Source: Acidobacteriota bacterium (GTDB lineage Bacteria > Acidobacteriota > JAAYUB01). From it: a stretch of DNA of 60,512 nt. Positions within the stretch are counted from its first letter, which is position 1. Each line of letters starts with the position of its first letter. Of the stretch, positions 1 to 8,800 are shown piece after piece. A program made the translations under genes and the position numbers. The stretch is taken from positions 1-60,512 of the forward strand of contig JAFGRT010000061.1 of the NCBI GenBank assembly GCA_016935015.1, written 5' to 3'. The notes below the pieces were generated by a model. It was not told where the DNA came from and made no database searches. It saw only the letters and a program-made list of their open reading frames with translations.

Positions 1-93
1 CGGCGGACAGCGCCCGGGGCGATGGCGTGGGTTCAGCTTCCGCCCCAGCCGTTGTCCGGCCAGTTGCAGATGGCCGATGAGTCGCTTCATCAT
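1..93 (-). CDS. 5' end of an unidentified gene, cut by the window edge
   Basis: A reading frame opens at ATG 93 (a second ATG lies at 90) and stays open to base 1, giving about 31 codons that begin MMKRLIGHLQLAGQ and are rich in Arg and Lys. A GAGG lies directly before the first ATG, so the second ATG may be the better start. The frame begins 44 bases after the alpha-2-macroglobulin stop, on the same strand. In many bacteria a penicillin-binding protein 1C gene follows the alpha-2-macroglobulin gene, and a short basic cytoplasmic N-terminus would fit that. The visible part is too short to prove it, so the identity is only a guess from context. Confidence 0.35.
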   Translation of the reverse strand, partial: MMKRLIGHLQLAGQRLGRKLNPRHRPGRCPP

Positions 94-136
94 CCTCAAC
101 TTTGGCCCGGCCGGCGTGGCGGCCGGGCGTCGACGG

Positions 137-3100
137 TCATTCCTCCCGCGGCTGGATGCGGACGCGGGTGCCGTCCGAATGACCGTAGACCGATTGCTTG
201 TACATCATCTCCGCCCGGGCCGGCGGCTGGGTGAAACTGCCGGCGATGCTGGCCCGTACCCGGAAGTAGAAGTCATAGGTGCCCTTGGGCAGGGTGTCGA
301 AGTAGAAGGTCACCCGGTCGTCCAGGTACTGGGCGTAGGACGGCTGCAGGGTCGGGGCGCCGCTGGGCCGGGCCTCGGGCGGCGCCGTGGCCAGGTTGGG
401 GTTCAGCGGCTCGAAGCCGGCGGCCAGGGGCGCCTGGATGGCCACGTAGTGCCGGTCCGCGGCGTTGACCACCCGGATGTGCTCCTCCACCAGGGTGCCC
501 ATGGTCAGTTCGGTCTCCCGGCCGGCCTGGGCCAGGATCTTGTCCGGCGGTTGGCCGGCGGCGCCGTGGACGAGCATCTCCCGTTCCACGACGAAGCCCT
601 CGTTGGCCTGTCGGACCTGATCGCCGGTGCCGGCCGGCACGTAATCCACCCGCAACCAGGCCAGGGGTGGCTCCGCAGCACCCGATTCGGTGAGAGTGAC
701 CCGACCGGGGGCCGGCGAGGTGGTGCTGAACCGGCTGACCACCTGGCCGCTGGTGTCCATCTGCTGGCTGTCGGGACCGAAGCTGAACCGCAGCCGGGCG
801 CCCTGTCCCGGCGGGGCCGGAACGCCGAGCACCATGGCCAGGGCCCGCAGCGCCGCGGCGTTGGCATTGGTGTCGCCCCAGCCGTCGCCGGCGCCCAGGG
901 AGATCAGTTCGGTTACCAGCAGGCCGACCCGCGGATTCTCCGGCTCGGACCGGTGCAGGGCGCGGGTCACGCTGGCCAGGGTTTTGGTCTCGCTGGCCAG
1001 AATCAGTCCACCCCAGCTTTCGGCCCGGTACTGCAGGCCTTCATACACTTCCCGGCCGTCGCGCAGCTTGAAGACCATGCTGCGGATCAGGTCCTCCCGC
1101 AGGCGGCTGATCTCCCGGGCGAAGGCCGGCCCTTCCTCCTGAAAGGCGGACATGATCTGTGCCTCGCTGTAGAGATCCATGCTCGTGGCGCGGGCCAGCA
1201 GATCCTGGGCGTAGGCCTCGTCGAATTCGCCGGCCCGGGCCAGGGCGGCCAGGGCCTCGGCCCGTTCAACGAAAGAGAAGCCGTCGATGAAACCGCTGTA
1301 GTCGGAACGGAGGGACTCCTTGAGGGCATCGATGCCCCGGCTGAGCAGCTCTGGTTTGAAACGGTAGCCTTGGGCCTCGGCCTCCAGCAGGAATTCCACC
1401 ACGTAGGCTGTCAGGCTGACATAGGTGTTCGAGCCGGGCCAGGCGCTGAACAGGCCACTGTCATGCTGCGTCTTCTCCAGATAGGCGAACGTCTCCTCCA
1501 TCTGGCGCCGGCTGGCTTCCAGCCGTTGTGGGCGCCCGATGCGATCGAAGATGTCCTTGAGGGCCAATTCGGGGAACATCTGGCTGACGCGTTGCTCGGT
1601 GCAGCCGTGCTCGTAGCGGGCCAGGTAGTCGAGGGCGGCCAGCATCCGCAGCAGCGCCGGCTGGCCGGTCACCAGGGCGCTCTGCTGCACCGTGCCCGGG
1701 CGGGGCTCTTCCCGGGGAGCCGGAAACCGTGCTTCCTCCGCCGGCGCCAGGGTGACGAAGGTTTCCAGGTGACGGCGGCGCTTGTCCTCCTGCACGGGCA
1801 GGGTCACTTCGAAGGCGTCACTGGCACCATCGGACTGGCGCTCCACCGCCAGTCGGACCACCACCCGGTTGTCGTCGCCGGTGGCGGCCTCGGCGGGGAC
1901 GGACAGCGGGAAGAAGATGCGCTCCGGCTGATCCTTGACCCAGGTCAGGGACCGGCTGCGGTCGCCCGTCACGGTCAGCCCCTCCACCTGGAGTTCGGCG
2001 CAGCCGGGACCACCCTCGCCCTCCACCACCCGGCCGATGCCGCCGGCCAGGAACGTGTCGCCGGGTCGCACGAAGCGCGGCAGGGCCGACTGGACGATGA
2101 GTGGCAGGCGGACCGCCAGCATGGATTTCGCGGCACCGAAACGACCCCGGCCGTTGGTGGCCACCGCCCGCACGGCGAATTCCGTCAGGTTGTCGGGCAG
2201 CTTGATGGTGACCTCGGCCACGCCGCCCGTCACCGTCACCGCCGGATTGTAGTAGGGCACGGATTCGAACTGGCGTCGCACCGTCACCCGTCCGAAGAGG
2301 CCCGCCTCTTCGGCTTCGGCACCGTCGCCGCCGGCGATCTCATCCACCGACAGGTTGCCGACCACCTGGTTGCGGGTTTCGCGAAAACGCAGCATGGACT
2401 GCACCGGGTCGATGAAGGACGGCACCGGGTCCAGCGGCTTTTCCTTGCCCAGGGCCAGCACGGCCCGGTCCACCAGCCACAGGGTGACCTCGCCGTCCAG
2501 CGGCTGCCCCTCGGGCGAGGCCAGGCGGACGGTCATGGTGATGGTGGCGCCGGGCTGGCATTTCTCGGGATGTTCCAGGCGCACGTCCAACCGGTTGTCG
2601 CGGGGCTTGACGGTGATCCAGGTGGTGCTGGCCATAGCCTGGGGCTTGCCCCGGTCCTCCTTGCCCCGGGCCAGCGCGCCGGTGGTACCGGGCAGGCGGC
2701 CGCGCATCAGCAGTACATGCACTGGTACCTGGGGCGTCATGTCGCCGGTGATGGGCAGGGTGAACAGGCCCTGGCCGCCGGTGACATCCAGCCAGTGATA
2801 TTCATTGGCCGCTGGGCCCTCCACCACCACCAGGGCGCGGGCCTCCTGGAAGGGGCTCTTGAGGATCAGGGTGGCGGTGTCACCGGGGACGTAGTCTTTC
2901 TGGTCCAGTGACGTTTCGAACACGTTGGCCTTCGGCTTTTCCCAGGCGATGGGCGTCTCGCCGGCCATGTAGAGATCGGCGAAAACCTTTTGCAGGCGTC
3001 CCAGCCGGTCACGGGCGGAGATTTCCACCACGTAGACGCCGGACTCCGCCACCGGCAGGGGGATGGCTTGCGGCCCGTCGCCGGACACATGGTCGCTTTC

Positions 3101-5881
3101 AGCGATGATTTCGTCCACCACATCGGTGACGTATTTGGCCTTGCCCGTGGTGAAGTCGCTCTCGCGCAGGTAGGAGTGCCACTGGCGCTGCAGCAGGCGC
3201 ACATGAAATCCCTTGCCGGCCAGCGGCTTGTCGTCCGGCCCTACCACCAAGACCTCCGGGCTGATGGTGGTTGTGTCCTTGAGGAGGCGGGGCAGTTTCA
3301 GGCCCAGCACGAACGGCGGCAGGGCCAGGACCGACCGGGTGGCCGTGACGGTCTGCTCATCCGCTCCGCGGACCGTGGCCTCGGCCACGTAGCGCCGTGG
3401 CCGGGCGTCCTCTTCGGCGGTGGGATCGATTTCCAGCCGGGCCGAGCCGTTCTCGTCGGTGACGTCCATGACGTCGATGCTGCCGGTGGACTGGAAGGAG
3501 CGTCCTTCGCTGAAGCGTTCGTCGGAGGAAAAGATGAAGCCCGGATAATCCGGAATCTGGTGACGGTAGGGGAATTGGGTCACCTGCCAGTTGATTTCCT
3601 GGCCGACCACCCGGCCGCCGGCATAATAATCGGCCGTCAGGGTCAGGGTGAACGGCTGGTCCAGCGGGGTCCGGTCGGGGCCGGCGATATGCACCTCAAA
3701 GCGGGGGATTCGATAGGCCTCCTTGCGGAAATCCACCTGGGCCAGGTCATAGCCCTCGGTTTCATCACGGATGGCGGCGAAGAACGTACCCGTGGGCAGA
3801 TCCGCCTCGTCGAACTTCACGTAGAAGCTGCCGGCGGCCGTCAGGGTTACAGGATAAGTAAAGCGCAAGCCGCCCGGCCCTTCCACGATGACGCTGCGCG
3901 GCCGGTCCGGATCGGGCGACAGGATTTTCCCCTGCCGCCGCTGCCGGACGTAGCCCTTGATGTGAACCGGCTCCTCGGGCCGATAGACCGGCCGCTCGGT
4001 GAAGATGTGCGCCTTGCGCACCGCGGCTTCCTTGCTGTTCTCCGGTTCCAGGTTGAGCCAGCTCAGCCAGGTGGAGTACGAACCGTACCAGTGATTGTCC
4101 ATGAAGTGGGGCGGCGGCTCGTCGGGATCGAGCACCAGCACGTCGTCCCCCTTGCGGACGGCGATGCGGACCAGCCGGTGGCGAATGCGCTGGGTGTGCC
4201 GGTAACGGTAACGGCCCGCCGCATCGGTGGTGCCGGTGATCACCGTTTCCCACTGGTTGTTGCGCTCGCCGTCGATGCGGATCTCGGCGCCCGACACGGG
4301 CTGGCCGGTCTGCAGCGAGGTAACGACGAAGGTGACGGCCGATTCTTCCTCCACTGTGCTGAGGCTGAGATCCGTGACCTGGATGCGCACGAAGTGGCGG
4401 TACGTGTCTGTACCGATGGAGCGGTAGCCCACCAGGTAGTGGCCGGGGCGGTCCGCGCCGGAAATGGCGGCCAGATGGGCTTTCAGGTTTAGGCCGAAGG
4501 TGATCTGGCCCTGTTCGGTGCGCATGGGCAGGGGCTCCAGCCGGGAGACCAGGGGGCTGCCCAGCAGCCGGATCTGTTCGGCCATGGCCGTGGCGTAGGC
4601 CGGCTCCTCGCCAGGACCCGGCGGCCGTTCGCTCTCGTCCACCATCACCGGTTCCAGGGGAAAGGGCCAGAAATTGCGGCTGAGGGGATCGATTTTGTGG
4701 AGACGCAGATCCAGTTGCTCTTCGCCGCGCCCTTCCATGGGGAACATCTGCGGGCCGTAACGCTCCACGATCCCCTGGCTGCCGAGCCATCTCAGGTAGG
4801 GCTCGGCCTGGCGGTAGAAAAAGTAGAGGGACGTCTCGCCCGGCGGCTGCATCTCCCGACCTTCCAAATTGCGCAGGCCGGCGGACTCCAGGCGCAGCCG
4901 GTACACGTCATCGCGCCGCGCCGCGAAGTGAAGCAAAAGCCGGTCACCGTTGGCCTCGAAACGGAAGTCGTCCACCGCCGGCAGAAAATGGATCAGGCGT
5001 TTCAACTGTTCCAGGGATACCGGCCCCAGGTTGTCGCTGAATTGCAGAAAGATCGGTTCCCGGCCGGTACCGCAGTCCAGGGCCTGTTCGCGGGAATAGA
5101 CGCTGCCGCGGACGGCCACCGGATAGACGGCGGCGCCGCAGCCGATGCCCGTCAGGCGGAAAACGGGCTTGGTCTTGAAGGTGTACCGCACCAGGGCGCC
5201 CCGGATCCGGTCGTCCAGGGACAGGCGCAGGTGCAGCCGGCAGACCTTGCCGTGGGGGATGGCCTGGCGGAAGGTGATCTGGTACTGCGCCGGTTCGTCC
5301 AGGGAGGGGCGTTCCAGTGGCTTGACCACGAAATCGCGGTCGGTCAGCCAGTAGCCTTCGCCCTCGCCGGCGCCGGGCAGGGGTTGTACCTGGAAGGTTA
5401 CCATCCGGGCCAGCCGTTCGGTATCCACGGGATCGGCGAAGGACAGGTTGACATCCCGGATGGGATCCAGCCCTTCGCTGCCCGGGGCCGGTTGTACCTG
5501 CCGCGGCGGATGCATGAAGGTGACCAGGGTGATCCGCGCGCCCGCCGTAACCACGGTGAAGCGGTCCAGAGCCGGCCAGGGAGTGGTGGGCAGGAACTGA
5601 AGGGTGCGGGCGTCCACCCAGCGGTATTCGCCGGGATGGGCCGGGCTCAGGCGGAACAGGTCCCCCGGCTGGTCCAGGGGGCCGCCGCCCGCGGGGCCGC
5701 GGTCATCGGGAAAGAAGATGGTGATGGGGTCATAGCCGCGGAGGAACGTATCGGGCACGATACTGATCGCGCTCTTCCCCAGGGTGTGGTCGATGCCGCG
5801 TTCCTGGGCCGCACTCCACGAAACCGGTCCGGCCAGCAGGAGACAGAGGCTGATGAGCAGGGTGGTGGTGCGGCTGTTCAT
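137..5881 (-). CDS. Bacterial alpha-2-macroglobulin with thioester motif
   Basis: This 1914-residue exported protein is a bacterial alpha-2-macroglobulin, a family that traps attacking proteases through a reactive internal thioester. The N-terminus is a signal peptide (hydrophobic core LLISLCLLLAGP, likely cut after SAAQ) with no lipobox Cys, so it is probably periplasmic rather than lipid-anchored. A macroglobulin MG2-type motif (RPVYRPEEPVHIKG) lies near residue 632, and the family-typical LPDNLTEFAVRAVA near residue 1235. The thioester motif GCTEQ has Cys1427 and Gln1430, followed by the complement-like helical domain. It is longer than the usual 1500-1650 residues; an extra carboxypeptidase-regulatory-like module lies near residue 530. 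Its ATG overlaps the stop of the upstream giant gene by 4 bases (ATGA), so the two are translationally coupled. Confidence 0.93.
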   Translation of the reverse strand: MNSRTTTLLISLCLLLAGPVSWSAAQERGIDHTLGKSAISIVPDTFLRGYDPITIFFPDDRGPAGGGPLDQPGDLFRLSPAHPGEYRWVDARTLQFLPTTPWPALDRFTVVTAGARITLVTFMHPPRQVQPAPGSEGLDPIRDVNLSFADPVDTERLARMVTFQVQPLPGAGEGEGYWLTDRDFVVKPLERPSLDEPAQYQITFRQAIPHGKVCRLHLRLSLDDRIRGALVRYTFKTKPVFRLTGIGCGAAVYPVAVRGSVYSREQALDCGTGREPIFLQFSDNLGPVSLEQLKRLIHFLPAVDDFRFEANGDRLLLHFAARRDDVYRLRLESAGLRNLEGREMQPPGETSLYFFYRQAEPYLRWLGSQGIVERYGPQMFPMEGRGEEQLDLRLHKIDPLSRNFWPFPLEPVMVDESERPPGPGEEPAYATAMAEQIRLLGSPLVSRLEPLPMRTEQGQITFGLNLKAHLAAISGADRPGHYLVGYRSIGTDTYRHFVRIQVTDLSLSTVEEESAVTFVVTSLQTGQPVSGAEIRIDGERNNQWETVITGTTDAAGRYRYRHTQRIRHRLVRIAVRKGDDVLVLDPDEPPPHFMDNHWYGSYSTWLSWLNLEPENSKEAAVRKAHIFTERPVYRPEEPVHIKGYVRQRRQGKILSPDPDRPRSVIVEGPGGLRFTYPVTLTAAGSFYVKFDEADLPTGTFFAAIRDETEGYDLAQVDFRKEAYRIPRFEVHIAGPDRTPLDQPFTLTLTADYYAGGRVVGQEINWQVTQFPYRHQIPDYPGFIFSSDERFSEGRSFQSTGSIDVMDVTDENGSARLEIDPTAEEDARPRRYVAEATVRGADEQTVTATRSVLALPPFVLGLKLPRLLKDTTTISPEVLVVGPDDKPLAGKGFHVRLLQRQWHSYLRESDFTTGKAKYVTDVVDEIIAESDHVSGDGPQAIPLPVAESGVYVVEISARDRLGRLQKVFADLYMAGETPIAWEKPKANVFETSLDQKDYVPGDTATLILKSPFQEARALVVVEGPAANEYHWLDVTGGQGLFTLPITGDMTPQVPVHVLLMRGRLPGTTGALARGKEDRGKPQAMASTTWITVKPRDNRLDVRLEHPEKCQPGATITMTVRLASPEGQPLDGEVTLWLVDRAVLALGKEKPLDPVPSFIDPVQSMLRFRETRNQVVGNLSVDEIAGGDGAEAEEAGLFGRVTVRRQFESVPYYNPAVTVTGGVAEVTIKLPDNLTEFAVRAVATNGRGRFGAAKSMLAVRLPLIVQSALPRFVRPGDTFLAGGIGRVVEGEGGPGCAELQVEGLTVTGDRSRSLTWVKDQPERIFFPLSVPAEAATGDDNRVVVRLAVERQSDGASDAFEVTLPVQEDKRRRHLETFVTLAPAEEARFPAPREEPRPGTVQQSALVTGQPALLRMLAALDYLARYEHGCTEQRVSQMFPELALKDIFDRIGRPQRLEASRRQMEETFAYLEKTQHDSGLFSAWPGSNTYVSLTAYVVEFLLEAEAQGYRFKPELLSRGIDALKESLRSDYSGFIDGFSFVERAEALAALARAGEFDEAYAQDLLARATSMDLYSEAQIMSAFQEEGPAFAREISRLREDLIRSMVFKLRDGREVYEGLQYRAESWGGLILASETKTLASVTRALHRSEPENPRVGLLVTELISLGAGDGWGDTNANAAALRALAMVLGVPAPPGQGARLRFSFGPDSQQMDTSGQVVSRFSTTSPAPGRVTLTESGAAEPPLAWLRVDYVPAGTGDQVRQANEGFVVEREMLVHGAAGQPPDKILAQAGRETELTMGTLVEEHIRVVNAADRHYVAIQAPLAAGFEPLNPNLATAPPEARPSGAPTLQPSYAQYLDDRVTFYFDTLPKGTYDFYFRVRASIAGSFTQPPARAEMMYKQSVYGHSDGTRVRIQPREE

Positions 5882-8800
5882 TGGCGTTCCTCCTTCAGGT
5901 ATTTTTCCAATACGTCATCGGGGATACCCTGACGGCTGCCGGTTGTGCCCAGCACCACCGGCCGGTACTGCACCGGGGCGTCGCCGCCGGCCACCAGCAG
6001 CAGGTAGTCGCCGGGCGGGAGCTTCCGGAACATCAGCGGACCCCGGGCCATGACCCGGTTGTCCATGTCCGTCAGCCAGGCCGTGAGGCGGTCGGTGTCG
6101 GTGCGGATGCCGGCGCCGACATTGCCCGCCACCGTCACCGTGAAGGTGTAAGCCTGAATTTCGCCGGGCCGGATGAGCCGGACCGGGGCTTCCTCGCCGG
6201 GGGGCAGCATCTCGGGTTCCAGATGCGTACAGCGCAGGACGCCGGTCCGGGACTGTCCGGCCAGGGGGCGGGCGCCCAGCCGGTACGTGCCGGCTGGCAG
6301 CCGTCGGACCAGGTGACGGTCGGCAAAGGTGCTGGCCGCCCGCAGGTCGAGGACGGCGGCGCCGTCTTGGAGGCTGATCACCCCGGGCGCGTCGGTGACT
6401 GCGGCCACCAGTCGCGGCGCCGCCAGGGTCAATGTCCAGGCCTGGGGTTCGTTCTGCAGCATGAGGAGGCCGGGCGTGAGCGGGACGGGCACCGTTTCGG
6501 CCTTCCCGGCCGCCAAACGGCAGGCGGGCCGATCCGCCGCGTCCATCCAGACGCTGATCAGCCCCGGGCCGTGGCGGATTTCCAGAATCCCCGGCGCCGC
6601 ATCGAACGTGGCGATCCAGGGTCGCTCCCGCACCGCGCGCGGCTCGCGCAGCCGGCCGTCGGCACCCCACAACCGGGCGGAAAGGTCCTCGCCGGTGATG
6701 TACAGCCGCTGACCGGCCGGCAGAGCGGGCACGTCAGCCTGCAGAGTTCCGGCCCTCGAAGCCACGGTTTCGTAGCCGTTGTCGGGCGTGATCCGCACGG
6801 CCTCCGGCCGCGGGGCCGGGATCTTTTCGGCCCTGAACAGGGCCGGGGCGGCGGCGGTGTTGAGAATCGTCAACAAACCGCCATTGGTGTTGAGCAGGCG
6901 TTCGCCGTTTTCCTCAAGGCAGGCGACCAGGCCCTGCGGATCGTCGCCCTGCCAGGCATAGGCCATCATGCCGCGGCCCATGGACAGCCGCAGTGACTGC
7001 GGCGAGTCGGGCAGGGTCAGCAGCAGGGAACGGCCGGGAGGGATCTCCTGCTCCAGCGATGCGATCTGGCGGAAATCGCGCTGCCCCAGGGGCGGGTAGG
7101 ACGTCAGGCGCAGGGTCACCCGTTCGCTGCCCGACTCGCGCATGCCCGCCGAATGGATCACGAGCCGGTCCCCGGTGGACCACAACCGGGCCTGGTAGCT
7201 CCCCTTGCCGGGGATACCGAAGAAAGTGCCGGCCGGCTGGGCCAGCATGCCGGCCCAGCGGTATTCCTCCGGTGGTGGCTGGCCGGCCGGGTAGGCGCTG
7301 ATGCCCACCGGACGGCCGACGGTTTCCGCCCGGAGCAGCAAGGGCGCGTCCAGATCCTGCTCCAGCGCGCCGTGCAGGGGCATGTCGCCCAGCAGGACCG
7401 TAACCGGTCTTTCCCGACCGATCACGAAGGGCTCCAGCCGGACGTCGGCGGAGTCCGGCGCCACCAACCAGCCGCCGTCGGCGGCCAGGGCCACCGGCTC
7501 TCCCTGGAGGGGCAGACACGGTCGCTCCAGGGACGGGGCGAAGAACAGCTCCGTCCCCTCGGCCAGGCAGCGCCAGCTCAACCCGGCGGTGTCCCGCAGC
7601 CGGGCGGCCGTCAGGGCAGGTTCCAAGCGGCTTTCGCCCGTCAGGTTGATGGTGCGGAAATCGAGGGGCGCGGCGGCGATCTCCGCTGTGCCACCGGCGG
7701 ACTGCCAGGCCAGCAGCGTGTATTCGGCGTCGGCGGCCAGGGGGACGATCAGCCGATCCTCCCCTTCGGCCAGCAGGCGCCCCTGGCGGTAGAGGGCCAG
7801 TCCGGTGCGGCCGGCGCTGCCGGTGAAACGCACCAGCCCTTTCTGGCGGGCGGTGAACGGGATTTTCAGCACCGTTTGCGCCAGGTCTTCCCGGACCGCA
7901 AACGGCACACTTTGAGTAGAGAGGGACTTTTCCGGCCGTTCATCCATGTTCACGGCGAACGGTTGCACATCCGGGCCCACGGCCACCAGTTTCAGTTGAT
8001 ATTTCCCCGGCGGGAGACGCCGGGAGATCAGGAAATTCCAGTCATCGGCCCGGTCGTCGTTCCAGGCCAGCAGTTCGGTCAGGTTCTCGTCCCAGAGATA
8101 GGCCTTGACGTCGGTCCGGCCGAAACTGGCGATGTCCTGCAGCGCCTCACGGCTGACACTGACCCGCAGGGTGTACGGCAGCTCCGGCACCTGCTGGGAC
8201 ACACCGGGAATGAGGTCCTCGGTGGTCATCCGGAGGGTATAGGGTACCCGGTTGTTCTCCTCGACGCTGCGGACCTCGATCCGATAGTCACCGGCGGCCA
8301 GCACGCCCTCGGCGAAACCGTCGCGCACCGTCATGGCGTCGGCTCCGTCCGGACCGCGGAGAGTCGCTGTGAGGGTCGGTTTCAGGTACACGTAGACCTT
8401 GGCTTCGGCCGTCATCGCCAGGGTGTAGACATCGGGCGGCCGGCCCGGCTGCTCCAGCCAAATGTTGTCCAGGGGCTGGTTGAGAATCAGGGGATGCGGC
8501 CCCTTGCCGCGGATTTTTTCCGGTTCCGTCACTCGCTGCAAGGTGACCACCCGGCGGCTGTCCACTGGTTCCGGCAGGGAAAAATAGTGGTATTTGCCGG
8601 GTTCCAGCTCCAGGGTGATGGGCCCGACCTCATCCGTGGGGAGGATTGGCCAGCCGTCGGCGTCCTCCAGCCGCCGGGCAAACGTCTTGCCCAGGCCGAA
8701 AGTATCCAGGTGATACGTGCCCGGGTCCGCCAGGGCGAAAGGCAGGCGGATGGCGCCGTCGGCCGGTACGCTCCGGCGGATGACGCTGCCCGGTGCCAGT

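Noticed and set aside
106-127. CCCGGCC/GGCCGGG stem considered as the alpha-2-macroglobulin terminator
   Set aside because: There is no T run on the minus strand and a new gene start follows within a few bases.
77-2911. 944-residue open frame on the plus strand opposite the alpha-2-macroglobulin gene
   Set aside because: It is antisense to a gene with clear motifs, is composed of Gly/Ala/His/Gln-rich noise typical of GC-rich shadow frames, and has no domain signature.
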